Source: Acidovorax sp. NB1 | GTDB taxonomy: Bacteria; Pseudomonadota; Gammaproteobacteria; Burkholderiales; Burkholderiaceae_C | DNA length: 64,000 nucleotides | Reading direction: 5' to 3' | Assembly (NCBI RefSeq): GCF_005405905.1 | Contig: NZ_BJHU01000035.1 | Span: forward strand, 186,001-250,000 | Shown: positions 7,417 through 13,087 of the stretch, piece by piece | Position numbering within the stretch: position 1 is the stretch's first letter | Layout of the letters: each line of letters starts with the position of its first letter | Translations under genes and position numbers: made by a program | The notes under the pieces: model-generated | The model's input: the letters and a program-made list of their open reading frames with translations, nothing else | Database searches by the model: none | Told to the model about the DNA's origin: nothing

Positions 7417-7989
7417 GTGAAGAGAATTTTTGCGGTGTTGGCGATCGCCATGCCCTTTGCCGCCAGCGCCCAGGCCTGGAAGCAGGAGCCAGATTCAGTG
7501 CTGGGAATCGCACTGGGCCAGCCGTTGAGCAACGATGCCATCAAGTCCTGCGGGGGCGTGCAGGTACAGCAGGATGCCGACCCCATTCAGGCCTGCGCCA
7601 CAAAGAAACCGCAGTTTGGAGACGGGGCGATCTTGCTCGGTGGAATCCCTATCGAGGCATTCACGTACGGGGCGGTAGTTCGTGAAATCGGCGTCGTCTC
7701 GCAGATTGGGCTGATGGGCCCCAACGACCGGTACGAAGAAGTGAAGCGGATCTTGGTGGAGCGCTACGGGAAGCCGGCAAAGATTGGCAAGATCACAGTG
7801 CAAAACAAACTCGGCGCCAGCTTCGATTCTGAGCAATTGAGCTGGCGCGGGAAGACAGTTTCTCTAGTACTGGATCAACGCGCTGGCACTGTTGAAGAGT
7901 TTGCTGCCGTGTTCACGCATCTGCCTACTGCGGCGAAAGCAGGTGGTGCCACCGACACCAAAGCCAAGCGCGACGCCCAAAAGCTCTGA
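7417..7989 (+). CDS. Secreted protein carried next to cI (lysogenic conversion candidate)
   Basis: 190 aa starting at GTG 7417 (the ATG two bases earlier hits a stop at once); TAGGAGA lies upstream. MKRIFAVLAIAMPFAASAQA is a clean Sec signal peptide with an AQA cleavage site. The mature part has two cysteines (KSCGG, QACAT) that could pair and a repeated LG(I/G) beta pattern. It starts 10 bases after cI in the same direction, so it is probably expressed with the repressor in the lysogen. It resembles small periplasmic proteins of unknown function. Residues 18-60 recall surface/periplasmic binding domains, but I cannot place the family. Confidence 0.7.
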   Translation: MKRIFAVLAIAMPFAASAQAWKQEPDSVLGIALGQPLSNDAIKSCGGVQVQQDADPIQACATKKPQFGDGAILLGGIPIEAFTYGAVVREIGVVSQIGLMGPNDRYEEVKRILVERYGKPAKIGKITVQNKLGASFDSEQLSWRGKTVSLVLDQRAGTVEEFAAVFTHLPTAAKAGGATDTKAKRDAQKL

Positions 7990-8068
7990 TTGCTCATTGG
8001 GCTACGCAATTGCTGATGGATGAGTAGCTTGATGATCCAACAGGGAAGGCTGATAAAGGGGGAGGCGA

Positions 8069-8581
8069 TTGACCGATCAAGACGTGAAGGATCTCATCGA
8101 ACGGCCTGGAAAGATGGTGGTTCTGCCATTTGCTTGGATTGTCCAAGAGGGTGGCTATGTGCCCAGAGTCCACGTTTTCGAAAGCGGCGTGCAAGTAGGC
8201 CGAGAGGTGTTGGAGAGGGTTGCTGTCCGGGCCCGCTATCGCGGGGAAAAAATAATCCGCCGAGGAGATGCGGAGATCATTCAGCCGGAGAGTTTCAGCT
8301 GCGCACTCTTTCTTGGAGACGCACGCGTAGCGGCCCTTGATACCAATCCCGGCCAGCTTCACACGAACAAAGTAGGGCATGGACTGCCACACTTTGGTCA
8401 GACCATTGACGCGTTCACTCATCGTCATATTTGGACAGGGGCCTACGGCTATGCAGAACCTGTCAACCCTCCAGTTTTAGATGTTGTTCGCCTATTGGAG
8501 ATCTTCGCGCAAGAGTGTAGGCTTGACTTCTGCGGCCAATTGATGCACCCCCGAAAGGGGGAGCAAGGACGCCTTTTATGA
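8069..8581 (+). CDS. DUF6978-like protein, first gene of a coupled pair
   Basis: 170 aa starting at TTG 8069, chosen because a strong Shine-Dalgarno (AAAGGGGGAGG) ends five bases upstream. It begins MTDQDVKDLIERPGKMV and then looks like a compact beta-rich domain (FAWIVQEGGYVPRVHVFESG...VLERVAVRARYRGEK). An N-terminal D(Q/V)KDLI..PK/GK.V pattern followed by such a domain is what I recall of DUF6978, so that name is tentative. Its stop overlaps the start of the next gene as ATGA. The pair sits between cI and the oL-like operator, the place of lambda rexA/rexB. Confidence 0.6.
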   Translation: MTDQDVKDLIERPGKMVVLPFAWIVQEGGYVPRVHVFESGVQVGREVLERVAVRARYRGEKIIRRGDAEIIQPESFSCALFLGDARVAALDTNPGQLHTNKVGHGLPHFGQTIDAFTHRHIWTGAYGYAEPVNPPVLDVVRLLEIFAQECRLDFCGQLMHPRKGEQGRLL

Positions 8582-9354
8582 ACTGCCAACAACTTGCTAC
8601 TTACACGAACTGGGATTGCGCTCCGGCGGGGCTCAACTCAATGCTCGTGCACGCCCCTTTGACTCTTGGTGAGGATGGGCAGCATGTCAGTTTCTACGTC
8701 ATGCAGGATGCCCCTGGGCGGTTTTTTCTGACGGATGCGCACAATACGATTGCTCATGCGTTGGACCATGGCGCCAGAGCTACTGTGGCGCGGCTCAAGG
8801 CCATCTCAGAAACACCGGGCGCGCAGCGAGCAAAACTGAGCCAGGATGGAGAAATCACTGCGGAAGGTGACGCGTCTGATCTGAAACTTGCATTGTGGGA
8901 CGCCCTTCGACTTGCGGTCGCAATATCGAACAACGAAGTGGCATGGCTGCCGAAAACTCGCCAGGAGCGGTTTGCAACACTGGTGGCCAAGACTCTGCGT
9001 GCTCGTCTGCCATCCGGCTCCGTCGTGACAAAGCCAAAAATGCTTGGAATCAGTGGCCACCAGATTGAATTTCCTATCGGCGTTCTTCTTCCTGGCGGCG
9101 GCATCCGCGCTGTGCAACCTATTGGCGCATCAGAGGATCACAAAGTTGACTGGGGCTACGTGTACCAGAGCTATGGCAAGCTGTCGGACCTGAAAAAAGC
9201 CAGTGCAGAAGGACACAGCAACCGTGTTGTTGTCATGGAACGCGGGGCTTCCAACGATGAGTTCGGCAAGGCTGCGACGGTTCTTTCGGAGGCTGCGCGC
9301 GTTGTCCTCTATGAGGACGACATGGCGTTTGCTGGTGAGTTGATAGCCGCATAG
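8578..9354 (+). CDS. DUF1828/DUF1829-like protein, second gene of the pair
   Basis: 258 aa. Residues 1-110 follow the DUF1828 pattern: a short N-terminal helix with Cys3 and Cys14, a beta segment (VSFYVMQDAPGRFFLTDAHNTIAHAL) with the typical LTD, then helices. The C-terminal half (LPSGSVVTKPKMLGISGHQIEFPIGVLLP...) fits the DUF1829 region. The ATGA overlap with the DUF6978-like gene and a shared terminator (9366-9387) make a two-gene unit. Proteins of this type are known from phages and genomic islands, with no function established to my knowledge. Exclusion or toxin-antitoxin roles are inference from position. Confidence 0.6.
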   Translation: MNCQQLATYTNWDCAPAGLNSMLVHAPLTLGEDGQHVSFYVMQDAPGRFFLTDAHNTIAHALDHGARATVARLKAISETPGAQRAKLSQDGEITAEGDASDLKLALWDALRLAVAISNNEVAWLPKTRQERFATLVAKTLRARLPSGSVVTKPKMLGISGHQIEFPIGVLLPGGGIRAVQPIGASEDHKVDWGYVYQSYGKLSDLKKASAEGHSNRVVVMERGASNDEFGKAATVLSEAARVVLYEDDMAFAGELIAA

Positions 9355-9365
9355 CGCGTCGAACA

Positions 9366-9387
9366 AACCGCCTCCGGGCGGTTTTTT
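9366..9387 (+). terminator. Rho-independent terminator of the DUF6978/DUF1828 pair
   Basis: Stem CCGCC/GGCGG with a short TCC-type loop followed by six T. Confidence 0.85.
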
Positions 9388-9435
9388 CATGCCCACTCGC
9401 CCAACTCGGGCGTTACCCCTGGCGGGCATGATGTA

Positions 9436-9451
9436 CTGTAAATTCATACAG
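9436..9451. promoter_or_regulatory. LexA (SOS) box
   Basis: CTGTAAATTCATACAG fits CTGT-N8-ACAG exactly and carries the extra 5' TA of the enterobacterial consensus (TACTGTA...TACAG). It ends five bases before the ATG of the next gene, so bound LexA would block the transcript start. Confidence 0.8.
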
Positions 9452-9456
9452 CCATC

Positions 9457-9756
9457 ATGTCGCCCATCAGCATCTCTTCCCCCGTCAAGGCAACCATCCT
9501 GACCCTGTACGCAGGCGGCAGCCGGCGGCCGTTCGCCAGCAAGATGCACCAAGACACGGGCGAGCTGACGGTGGTGCGCCTGGAGGGTCGGTTCGGCACG
9601 GTCCCTGCCCTGCACCTAGCCAGCTTTCACCCTCACCGTCTGTTCGAGCCGCGCATCGTGGATATGGTGGCCGGTGAGCTGGAAATCCACGGCATGGAGC
9701 GCCTGAAGGATGGCAGCTGGGTCGCCCAGGCCTGGCGGTTGCGGCTCAGCGGCTGA
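9457..9756 (+). CDS. Small SOS-controlled prophage protein
   Basis: 99 aa, predicted all-beta/alpha single domain (VKATILTLYAGGSRRPFASKMHQDTGELTVVRL...FHPHRLFEPRIVDMVAGELEIHGMERL). No known motif is visible. A LexA box stops five bases upstream of the ATG and there is no Shine-Dalgarno, so the mRNA may be leaderless. It has its own terminator (9787-9809) and is a stand-alone unit in the accessory block between cI and the rightward promoter. Expected to be induced by DNA damage independently of CI loss. Confidence 0.65.
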   Translation: MSPISISSPVKATILTLYAGGSRRPFASKMHQDTGELTVVRLEGRFGTVPALHLASFHPHRLFEPRIVDMVAGELEIHGMERLKDGSWVAQAWRLRLSG

Positions 9757-9786
9757 TCTTCATCCCAACACTTCGCAGTGCCCTTT

Positions 9787-9809
9787 GCCCGCCTCGCGCG
9801 GGCTTTTTT
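9787..9809 (+). terminator. Rho-independent terminator after the SOS gene
   Basis: GCCCGC/GCGGGC stem followed by TTTTTT. Confidence 0.8.
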
Positions 9810-9888
9810 GCGTCTGCGCAGGGCCAGTCAAAAAAAGCCCCCTCGGGCTACGATGGGAGTTCCTCAACAACCATCCCGAGAGGGCCTC

Positions 9889-10155
9889 ATGGCAAAGTTC
9901 CTCGTCACCTACGACCCGATCAAGCGCAAAGACTATCCAGAGCTAATCGGCGTGCTACAAAAGTTCAACTACTGGCACTGCCTTGGATCGGTATGGATTA
10001 TTCCGTGGGATGGAACCGCTGAGGAGCTGGCCAAGTTTCTATACCCCCACATTGACGCAGACGACAAGTTGCTGGTTGTGGAGTGCGGCCCGGATCGCGC
10101 GTGGACTCGCTCGTTTCCAGAGGATTGCAAGGAATGGCTTCGCAAGAATTTCTGA
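9889..10155 (+). CDS. SinR/Cas2-fold-like small protein
   Basis: 88 aa from MAKFLVTYDPIKRKDYPELI. The pattern (beta strand LVTYD; helix with K.DYPELIGVLQKF; W.C.GSVWIIPW; AEELAKFLYPHIDADDKLLVVEC) is that of the ferredoxin-like Cas2/VapD-type proteins annotated as 'SinR family'. Tyr8-Asp9 after the first strand corresponds to the metal-binding Asp of Cas2. GAGAGG precedes the ATG, and a terminator follows at 10265. It is a single gene next to the oL-like promoter. RNA or DNA cleavage is possible from the fold but unproven; no cas genes or repeats are nearby. Confidence 0.65.
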   Translation: MAKFLVTYDPIKRKDYPELIGVLQKFNYWHCLGSVWIIPWDGTAEELAKFLYPHIDADDKLLVVECGPDRAWTRSFPEDCKEWLRKNF

Positions 10156-10252
10156 CCCCGGCAATACCTTCAAGGAGGTAACGCAAATGCTCCTGCTCCG
10201 TGCTGGTCTCTGGCTCCACGAGCCAGCCTTGCGGCACCTTCTGTAGCTTCAT
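9998..10252 (-). CDS. Possible small antisense gene opposite the Cas2-like gene
   Basis: 84-residue frame starting MKLQKVPQGWLVEPETSTEQEHLRYLLEGI, behind GGAAGGGGTG on the minus strand. The first 35 residues have the look of real small phage proteins, but the rest overlaps the Cas2-like gene in antisense and reads poorly. The true product may be the N-terminal segment only. Kept as doubtful. Confidence 0.25.
   Translation of the reverse strand: MKLQKVPQGWLVEPETSTEQEHLRYLLEGIAGVRNSCEAIPCNPLETSESTRDPGRTPQPATCRLRQCGGIETWPAPQRFHPTE
10188..10246 (+). CDS. Possible 19-residue micro-ORF
   Basis: A perfect AAGGAGGT (10173-10180) precedes an ATG by seven bases. The frame encodes MLLLRAGLWLHEPALRHLL and stops before the terminator. 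The start signal is unusually good, but the ORF lies antisense to the doubtful gene starting at 10252, and one of the two may be accidental. Confidence 0.2.
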
Positions 10253-10264
10253 ATCACCCCTTCC

Positions 10265-10288
10265 AACCGCCCTTGAGGCGGTTTTTTG
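10265..10288 (+). terminator. Rho-independent terminator after the Cas2-like gene
   Basis: CCGCC/GGCGG stem with loop CTTGA and six T. It insulates the accessory block from the CI-controlled promoter 60 bases on. Confidence 0.85.
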
Positions 10289-10337
10289 TTGCCCGCCCGG
10301 ATTGGGCGTGAGGTCAGTGTAGCGAAATTTCTCAAAA

Positions 10338-10353
10338 TATCGGCAAACCGCTT
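10338..10353. promoter_or_regulatory. CI operator (oL-like, site 1)
   Basis: TATCGGCAAACCGCTT: same left half-site as the cI/cro operators, with a weaker right half. It abuts the -35 of the rightward promoter. Confidence 0.65.
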
Positions 10354-10380
10354 GACATGATTTATCGGCAATCCGATACT
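10352..10380 (+). promoter_or_regulatory. Strong CI-controlled rightward promoter (pL-like)
   Basis: TTGACA (10352-10357), a 17-base spacer, then GATACT (10375-10380). The -35 is perfect. Operator sites overlap both hexamers, so repressor binding would exclude RNA polymerase. Start of transcription is expected near 10387. This is the entry to the recombination/integration operon. Confidence 0.8.
10363..10378. promoter_or_regulatory. CI operator (oL-like, site 2)
   Basis: TATCGGCAATCCGATA, the best copy in the window: perfect 6-base half-sites around a 4-base centre, covering the spacer and -10 of the rightward promoter. Centre spacing to site 1 is 25 bases. Confidence 0.75.
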
Positions 10381-10386
10381 TCACCC

Positions 10387-10726
10387 ATCGCAGCAAAACG
10401 CAGCGACAGGGTGAGCGGATCGGCGGTCACCTGGAGTTCTTTCAAAACACGCACGCCGATGTTGCTGGCCCCACCTGCGGGGCCTTCGTCCGGCGAAAGA
10501 GCACTTCGGGCATGGGCCGAAGGTATGCGCCGCCACGATCCGAGGCGGTTCCCAGTCCGCCGAAGCGCGGTAAACGGGACGGGAACCCCGCAAGGGGCTG
10601 GCACCACGGAGACGGTGCTGCATGTTGATGCAGCGAAACGGCTACCAGATGCCGCCCGCCATTCAACCGAATGGCAAAACCTGAGCCGCGTGACAGGCGG
10701 TTGAGGTTTTCAACAGGAGAGACAGC
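10387..10726 (+). ncRNA. Structured leader RNA of the pL-like transcript (candidate)
   Basis: 340 bases from the predicted transcript start to the first gene, without a convincing reading frame. It is almost a string of local hairpins: GGCCCC/GGGGCC (10467-10484), CTTCGG/CCGAAG (10504-10522), GGCGG/CCGCC (10544-10561), CCCC-GCAA-GGGG (10586-10597), GCACC/GGTGC (10601-10618), CTGCAT/ATGCAG (10618-10633), GCCATT/AATGGC (10658-10675), CCGC/GCGG (10686-10700). One has a GNRA loop. In lambda this stretch would hold nutL and N; in HK022 it holds the cis-acting put antiterminator RNA. No known RNA class recognised. Confidence 0.5.
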
Positions 10727-11071
10727 ATGGACGAACAACTCGAAATCCCCGGCGCGCGACCGATGAAGTGCAAGGTTCCGCAGAAACGTGCGCACAAACT
10801 GCTGCTGGACACCGGCGCCACTTTGGCGCTCGAACGCGCGCTGACAGAGCTGGAAGATATGCGCAAACAGCACCCAGGCGTTGCTGGCCTCACGCTCGCC
10901 ATCGCCGTGGTTGCGCGCCACGCCGCCGAGCGGCAAATGGAGTCGTCGCGGCAAGTGCTGATGCATGCGGCCCAGGTCGGTATGCCCATTGAGCAGCACG
11001 CCATTGCCTTGTCTTTCGACGATGACGGCCTGTATCTGCAGGCAACAGCCGGGAAGTTTGAGGGCGAGTAA
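10727..11071 (+). CDS. First gene of the pL-like operon, unknown helical protein
   Basis: 114 aa, ATG behind CAGGAGAG. Mostly helical (RAHKLLLDTGATLALERALTELEDMRKQHPGVAGLTLAIAVVARHAAERQM), ending in a short beta hairpin (ALSFDDDGLYLQA). The position equals that of N in lambda, but the protein is not arginine-rich and shows no N-like motif. It is flanked on both sides by hairpin-rich non-coding DNA. Codon use is normal for the host, unlike the flanks. Function unknown. Confidence 0.65.
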   Translation: MDEQLEIPGARPMKCKVPQKRAHKLLLDTGATLALERALTELEDMRKQHPGVAGLTLAIAVVARHAAERQMESSRQVLMHAAQVGMPIEQHAIALSFDDDGLYLQATAGKFEGE

Positions 11072-11640
11072 CCCACCGTCCCGGCCAAGCGCCGGGGCCA
11101 TACAAGAGCACGAGCGAAACGTTGAGCGCGTCGAAGTGAAAGCAAGCCCGCAGGCGCCCATGGCGGGGATTCGTAGAAGTACGCAACGTGACACCTCGGA
11201 GAGACGAGGACCATCATTGAAGCGGACGCGGCGAAACCTTTTGGTAACGGGGCCGCACACAGCCGAAACGCGAGGGATGACGACCTCGGGAAGACAGTCA
11301 GTTCGTGATGACCGGGCGGCGCGGAAGCGCAGGCGCACGACTTCTGGGGCGCGTGAACACAGTGCTATAGCCGGGACTGGCCGTCCGGCCCGCTTCAATG
11401 ATGGTGAATGCCCAGTGGTGATGGGCTCATGTGCGGGAAAACACCTCTGATGTAGTTCAGGGATCGTAGGCGCAAGCCTTGTCTATCGGCAACGGTAGAG
11501 CGGTCAGACCCGTTTGATGCTGGCGAATTGACGCCCCCGGGTGCAAGCAATTGCAGGGTCGTGAAACATAGGCTGGTTTGAGTCCAGTCAAGCCGGAGAT
11601 ACCACCGGCCATCATCTTCAATCCCTCCCCTCCTGCCATG
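11072..11640 (+). ncRNA. Large structured non-coding RNA region (candidate)
   Basis: About 570 bases between two genes with no credible protein in any frame. Local hairpins follow each other: CCCGGC/GCCGGG (11080-11096), CCCGC/GCGGG (11147-11167), CCTCG/CGAGG (11194-11209), GCGGC/GCCGC enclosing ACC-TTTT-GGT (11228-11256), CGAGG/CCTCG (11271-11288), GCGC-GGAA-GCGC (11319-11330), GCCGG.GAC/GTCCGGC (11370-11389), GCCCA/TGGGC (11410-11426), AGGC-GCAA-GCCT (11468-11479), and TCTATCG-GCAA-CGGTAGA (11482-11499). Three carry GNRA tetraloops, a hallmark of folded RNA. A terminator follows at 11652. I match it to no known class (group I or II intron cores, GOLLD, ROOL and HEARO features not seen). Confidence 0.5.
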
Positions 11641-11651
11641 CGCAGGGGTTT

Positions 11652-11675
11652 GCCCCGCACGTCGGGGCGTTTTTA
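11652..11675 (+). terminator. Terminator-like hairpin after the structured RNA
   Basis: GCCCCG/CGGGGC with loop CACGT and a run of five T. Confidence 0.8.
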
Positions 11676-11685
11676 TTCCCCACCA

Positions 11686-11712
11686 GCCCACCACCGAGTG
11701 GGCTTTTTCTTT
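11686..11712 (+). terminator. Second terminator-like hairpin before the Api92-like gene
   Basis: GCCCAC/GTGGGC stem followed by TTTTTCTTT, running directly into the GGAG of the next gene. Confidence 0.8.
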
Positions 11713-11722
11713 GGAGCACACC

Positions 11723-12370
11723 ATGCCGAACTGGGTCACCAACAAAATCAGCGCTTCGCCCGCCGTCATCACGGCCATGTTGAACAGCGATGGCCGCATC
11801 GACTTCAACACAATGGCGCCCTTTCCGGGCGATGACAACTGGGATGGCATTTCTATGGCCGCAGAGGAAGCTGCCCAGATAGTCATCGGGGCGCCACTCA
11901 GTGACCACCCTTTGCTGGCCAGCCTTGAAGCCAGTAACCGCAGCAAGTTCGATATCAAGAAGCTGTCGGAAGAATGCTTCGAGCAGTTCGTTGGCATGCT
12001 GCGGAACCATCGCAAATGCGGATACCTGCACAGCATGGACTTCGCCAGAAAAGTGTGGGGCACAAAGTGGAATGCATGCGAGCCGTCCCACGATGTTGAC
12101 CAGGGAACGGCCACCTTTGACACCGCATGGTCTTGTCCCGAAGGTGTTCTCGTGGAGTTGTCGAAGCGCTTCCCCGATGAGTCAATCGCCGTCGAATTTG
12201 CCGATGAAGACATTGGCAGCAACTGCGGCAGCTTCACCCTCAAGAACGGCGTCACGATCACCTCCGACATCGCACCTGCATGGCGGAACCAGACCGAAGA
12301 AATGCGAGCGAAATGGAAAGCCTTCGCTCACGCGGTCAATGGCACCGATCCAGCCGACTACGAAGACTGA
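11723..12370 (+). CDS. DUF1281/Api92-like ferredoxin-fold protein
   Basis: 215 aa from MPNWVTNKISASP; the MPNWV(T/K)N start is the signature of the DUF1281/Api92 family found in plasmids and prophages. The C-terminal part (AVEFADEDIGSNCGSFTLKNG) is the matching EYADEDxGxNxG-type segment. GGAG lies seven bases upstream of this ATG, so it is preferred over an in-frame TTG at 11711. The family has no established function. Separate terminators on both sides isolate it from its neighbours. Confidence 0.75.
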   Translation: MPNWVTNKISASPAVITAMLNSDGRIDFNTMAPFPGDDNWDGISMAAEEAAQIVIGAPLSDHPLLASLEASNRSKFDIKKLSEECFEQFVGMLRNHRKCGYLHSMDFARKVWGTKWNACEPSHDVDQGTATFDTAWSCPEGVLVELSKRFPDESIAVEFADEDIGSNCGSFTLKNGVTITSDIAPAWRNQTEEMRAKWKAFAHAVNGTDPADYED

Positions 12371-12376
12371 AACCAG

Positions 12377-12404
12377 AGCCCTCCCAGTGAGGGCTTTTTC
12401 TTTC
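12377..12404 (+). terminator. Intra-operon terminator-like hairpin
   Basis: AGCCCTC/GAGGGCT around CCAGT, followed by TTTTTCTTT; the next Shine-Dalgarno (AGGAGG) starts eight bases later. Confidence 0.8.
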
Positions 12405-12420
12405 CCGCCCAGGAGGCGCA

Positions 12421-12612
12421 ATGCAAAACGTACACGAACACATGCAACAGCGGCTGCGTTCTCACAGCGCACCGCCGCCGATTTCCACCGAAGAGTTCGA
12501 AGCCCTGCGGGTCCGCGCAGACCTGGAGTTCCAGCAGCACCGGGAGGCCAGCCGCGTGCACCGGGCCGCGCAGGACGAGGTTCAGCACAACGCTCACATG
12601 GGGGTGCAGTGA
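12421..12612 (+). CDS. Small helical phage protein
   Basis: 63 aa with a perfect AGGAGG five bases upstream. Charged, Gln/His-rich helix (LRVRADLEFQQHREASRVHRAAQDEVQ). Its TGA overlaps the next ATG by one base. Unknown. Confidence 0.55.
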   Translation: MQNVHEHMQQRLRSHSAPPPISTEEFEALRVRADLEFQQHREASRVHRAAQDEVQHNAHMGVQ

Positions 12613-12917
12613 TGTCCGACCGTGAACTGCTGGAACTGGCGGCAAAGGCGGCCGGGCAAGAACGCAGCGCCGCAGGCGATCTGTGGAGCAACGCGCGCGG
12701 CCTGCCGTGGGACCCGTTGAACGACGACGGCGACGCACTACGGCTGGCAGTGAAGTTGAAGCTGCACCTCGGGCTTGAAAGCCACACGGTGAGCGCATGG
12801 CAGTCTGACAAGTTCGGGAACTTCCAGACCGAGGTGCTGAGCCATCGCGGCGACGAAGCCGCCACCCGCCGCGCCATCGTCCGCGCAGCCGCTGAGATTG
12901 GGAAGGCCATGCCATGA
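12612..12917 (+). CDS. Phage-conserved small protein (NinX/DUF2591-like style)
   Basis: 101 aa. MSDRELLELAAKAAG...W(D)PLNDDGDALRLAVKL...TRRAIVRAAAEIGKAMP is a set of motifs shared by many prophage proteins of Burkholderiales and enterics; the WNPL.DDGDALRL core is also seen in NinX-like proteins. Starts on the last base of the previous stop codon. Function not known to me. Confidence 0.65.
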   Translation: MSDRELLELAAKAAGQERSAAGDLWSNARGLPWDPLNDDGDALRLAVKLKLHLGLESHTVSAWQSDKFGNFQTEVLSHRGDEAATRRAIVRAAAEIGKAMP

Positions 12918-13087
12918 CCGACCCCATCCAAGACCACACAGCCCGCGTCCTGGCCTTGGCCGCCTGCAAAGCAGCCCAGGCAGAAACCAAGCGCCACAAC
13001 GAAGCAGCCGCCCAGCGCCAGAGAGAGGCTGCGGCCATTGGCGCGCACCTGGACCCGGACGCACTTGAACAAGGAGACCCGACATGA
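12914..13087 (+). CDS. 57-aa helical phage protein
   Basis: Begins MTDPIQDHTARVLALAACK and is nearly all Ala/Gln/Arg helix, ending HLDPDALEQGDPT. It overlaps its neighbours by four bases on each side (12914-12917 and 13084-13087), good evidence of a real coupled gene despite its size. Confidence 0.55.
   Translation: MTDPIQDHTARVLALAACKAAQAETKRHNEAAAQRQREAAAIGAHLDPDALEQGDPT

Noticed and set aside
9889-10155. CRISPR-Cas adaptation gene cas2
   Set aside because: No repeat-spacer array, no cas1 and no other cas gene in the window; the protein fits the solitary SinR/VapD-like group better.
10442-11398. A 318-codon open frame on the minus strand spanning the whole structured region
   Set aside because: It runs antisense through the real 114-aa gene, has no ribosome-binding site, and its translation (many Arg, Cys and Ser runs) looks like a shadow frame in GC-rich DNA.
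10387-11640. Group I or group II intron, retron or diversity-generating retroelement
   Set aside because: No reverse transcriptase or homing endonuclease is nearby, and no P-Q-R-S core, domain V with its AGC triad, or interrupted host gene was found.
11395-12270. A 291-codon minus-strand frame
   Set aside because: Antisense to the DUF1281/Api92 gene, which has a clear family signature and ribosome-binding site.
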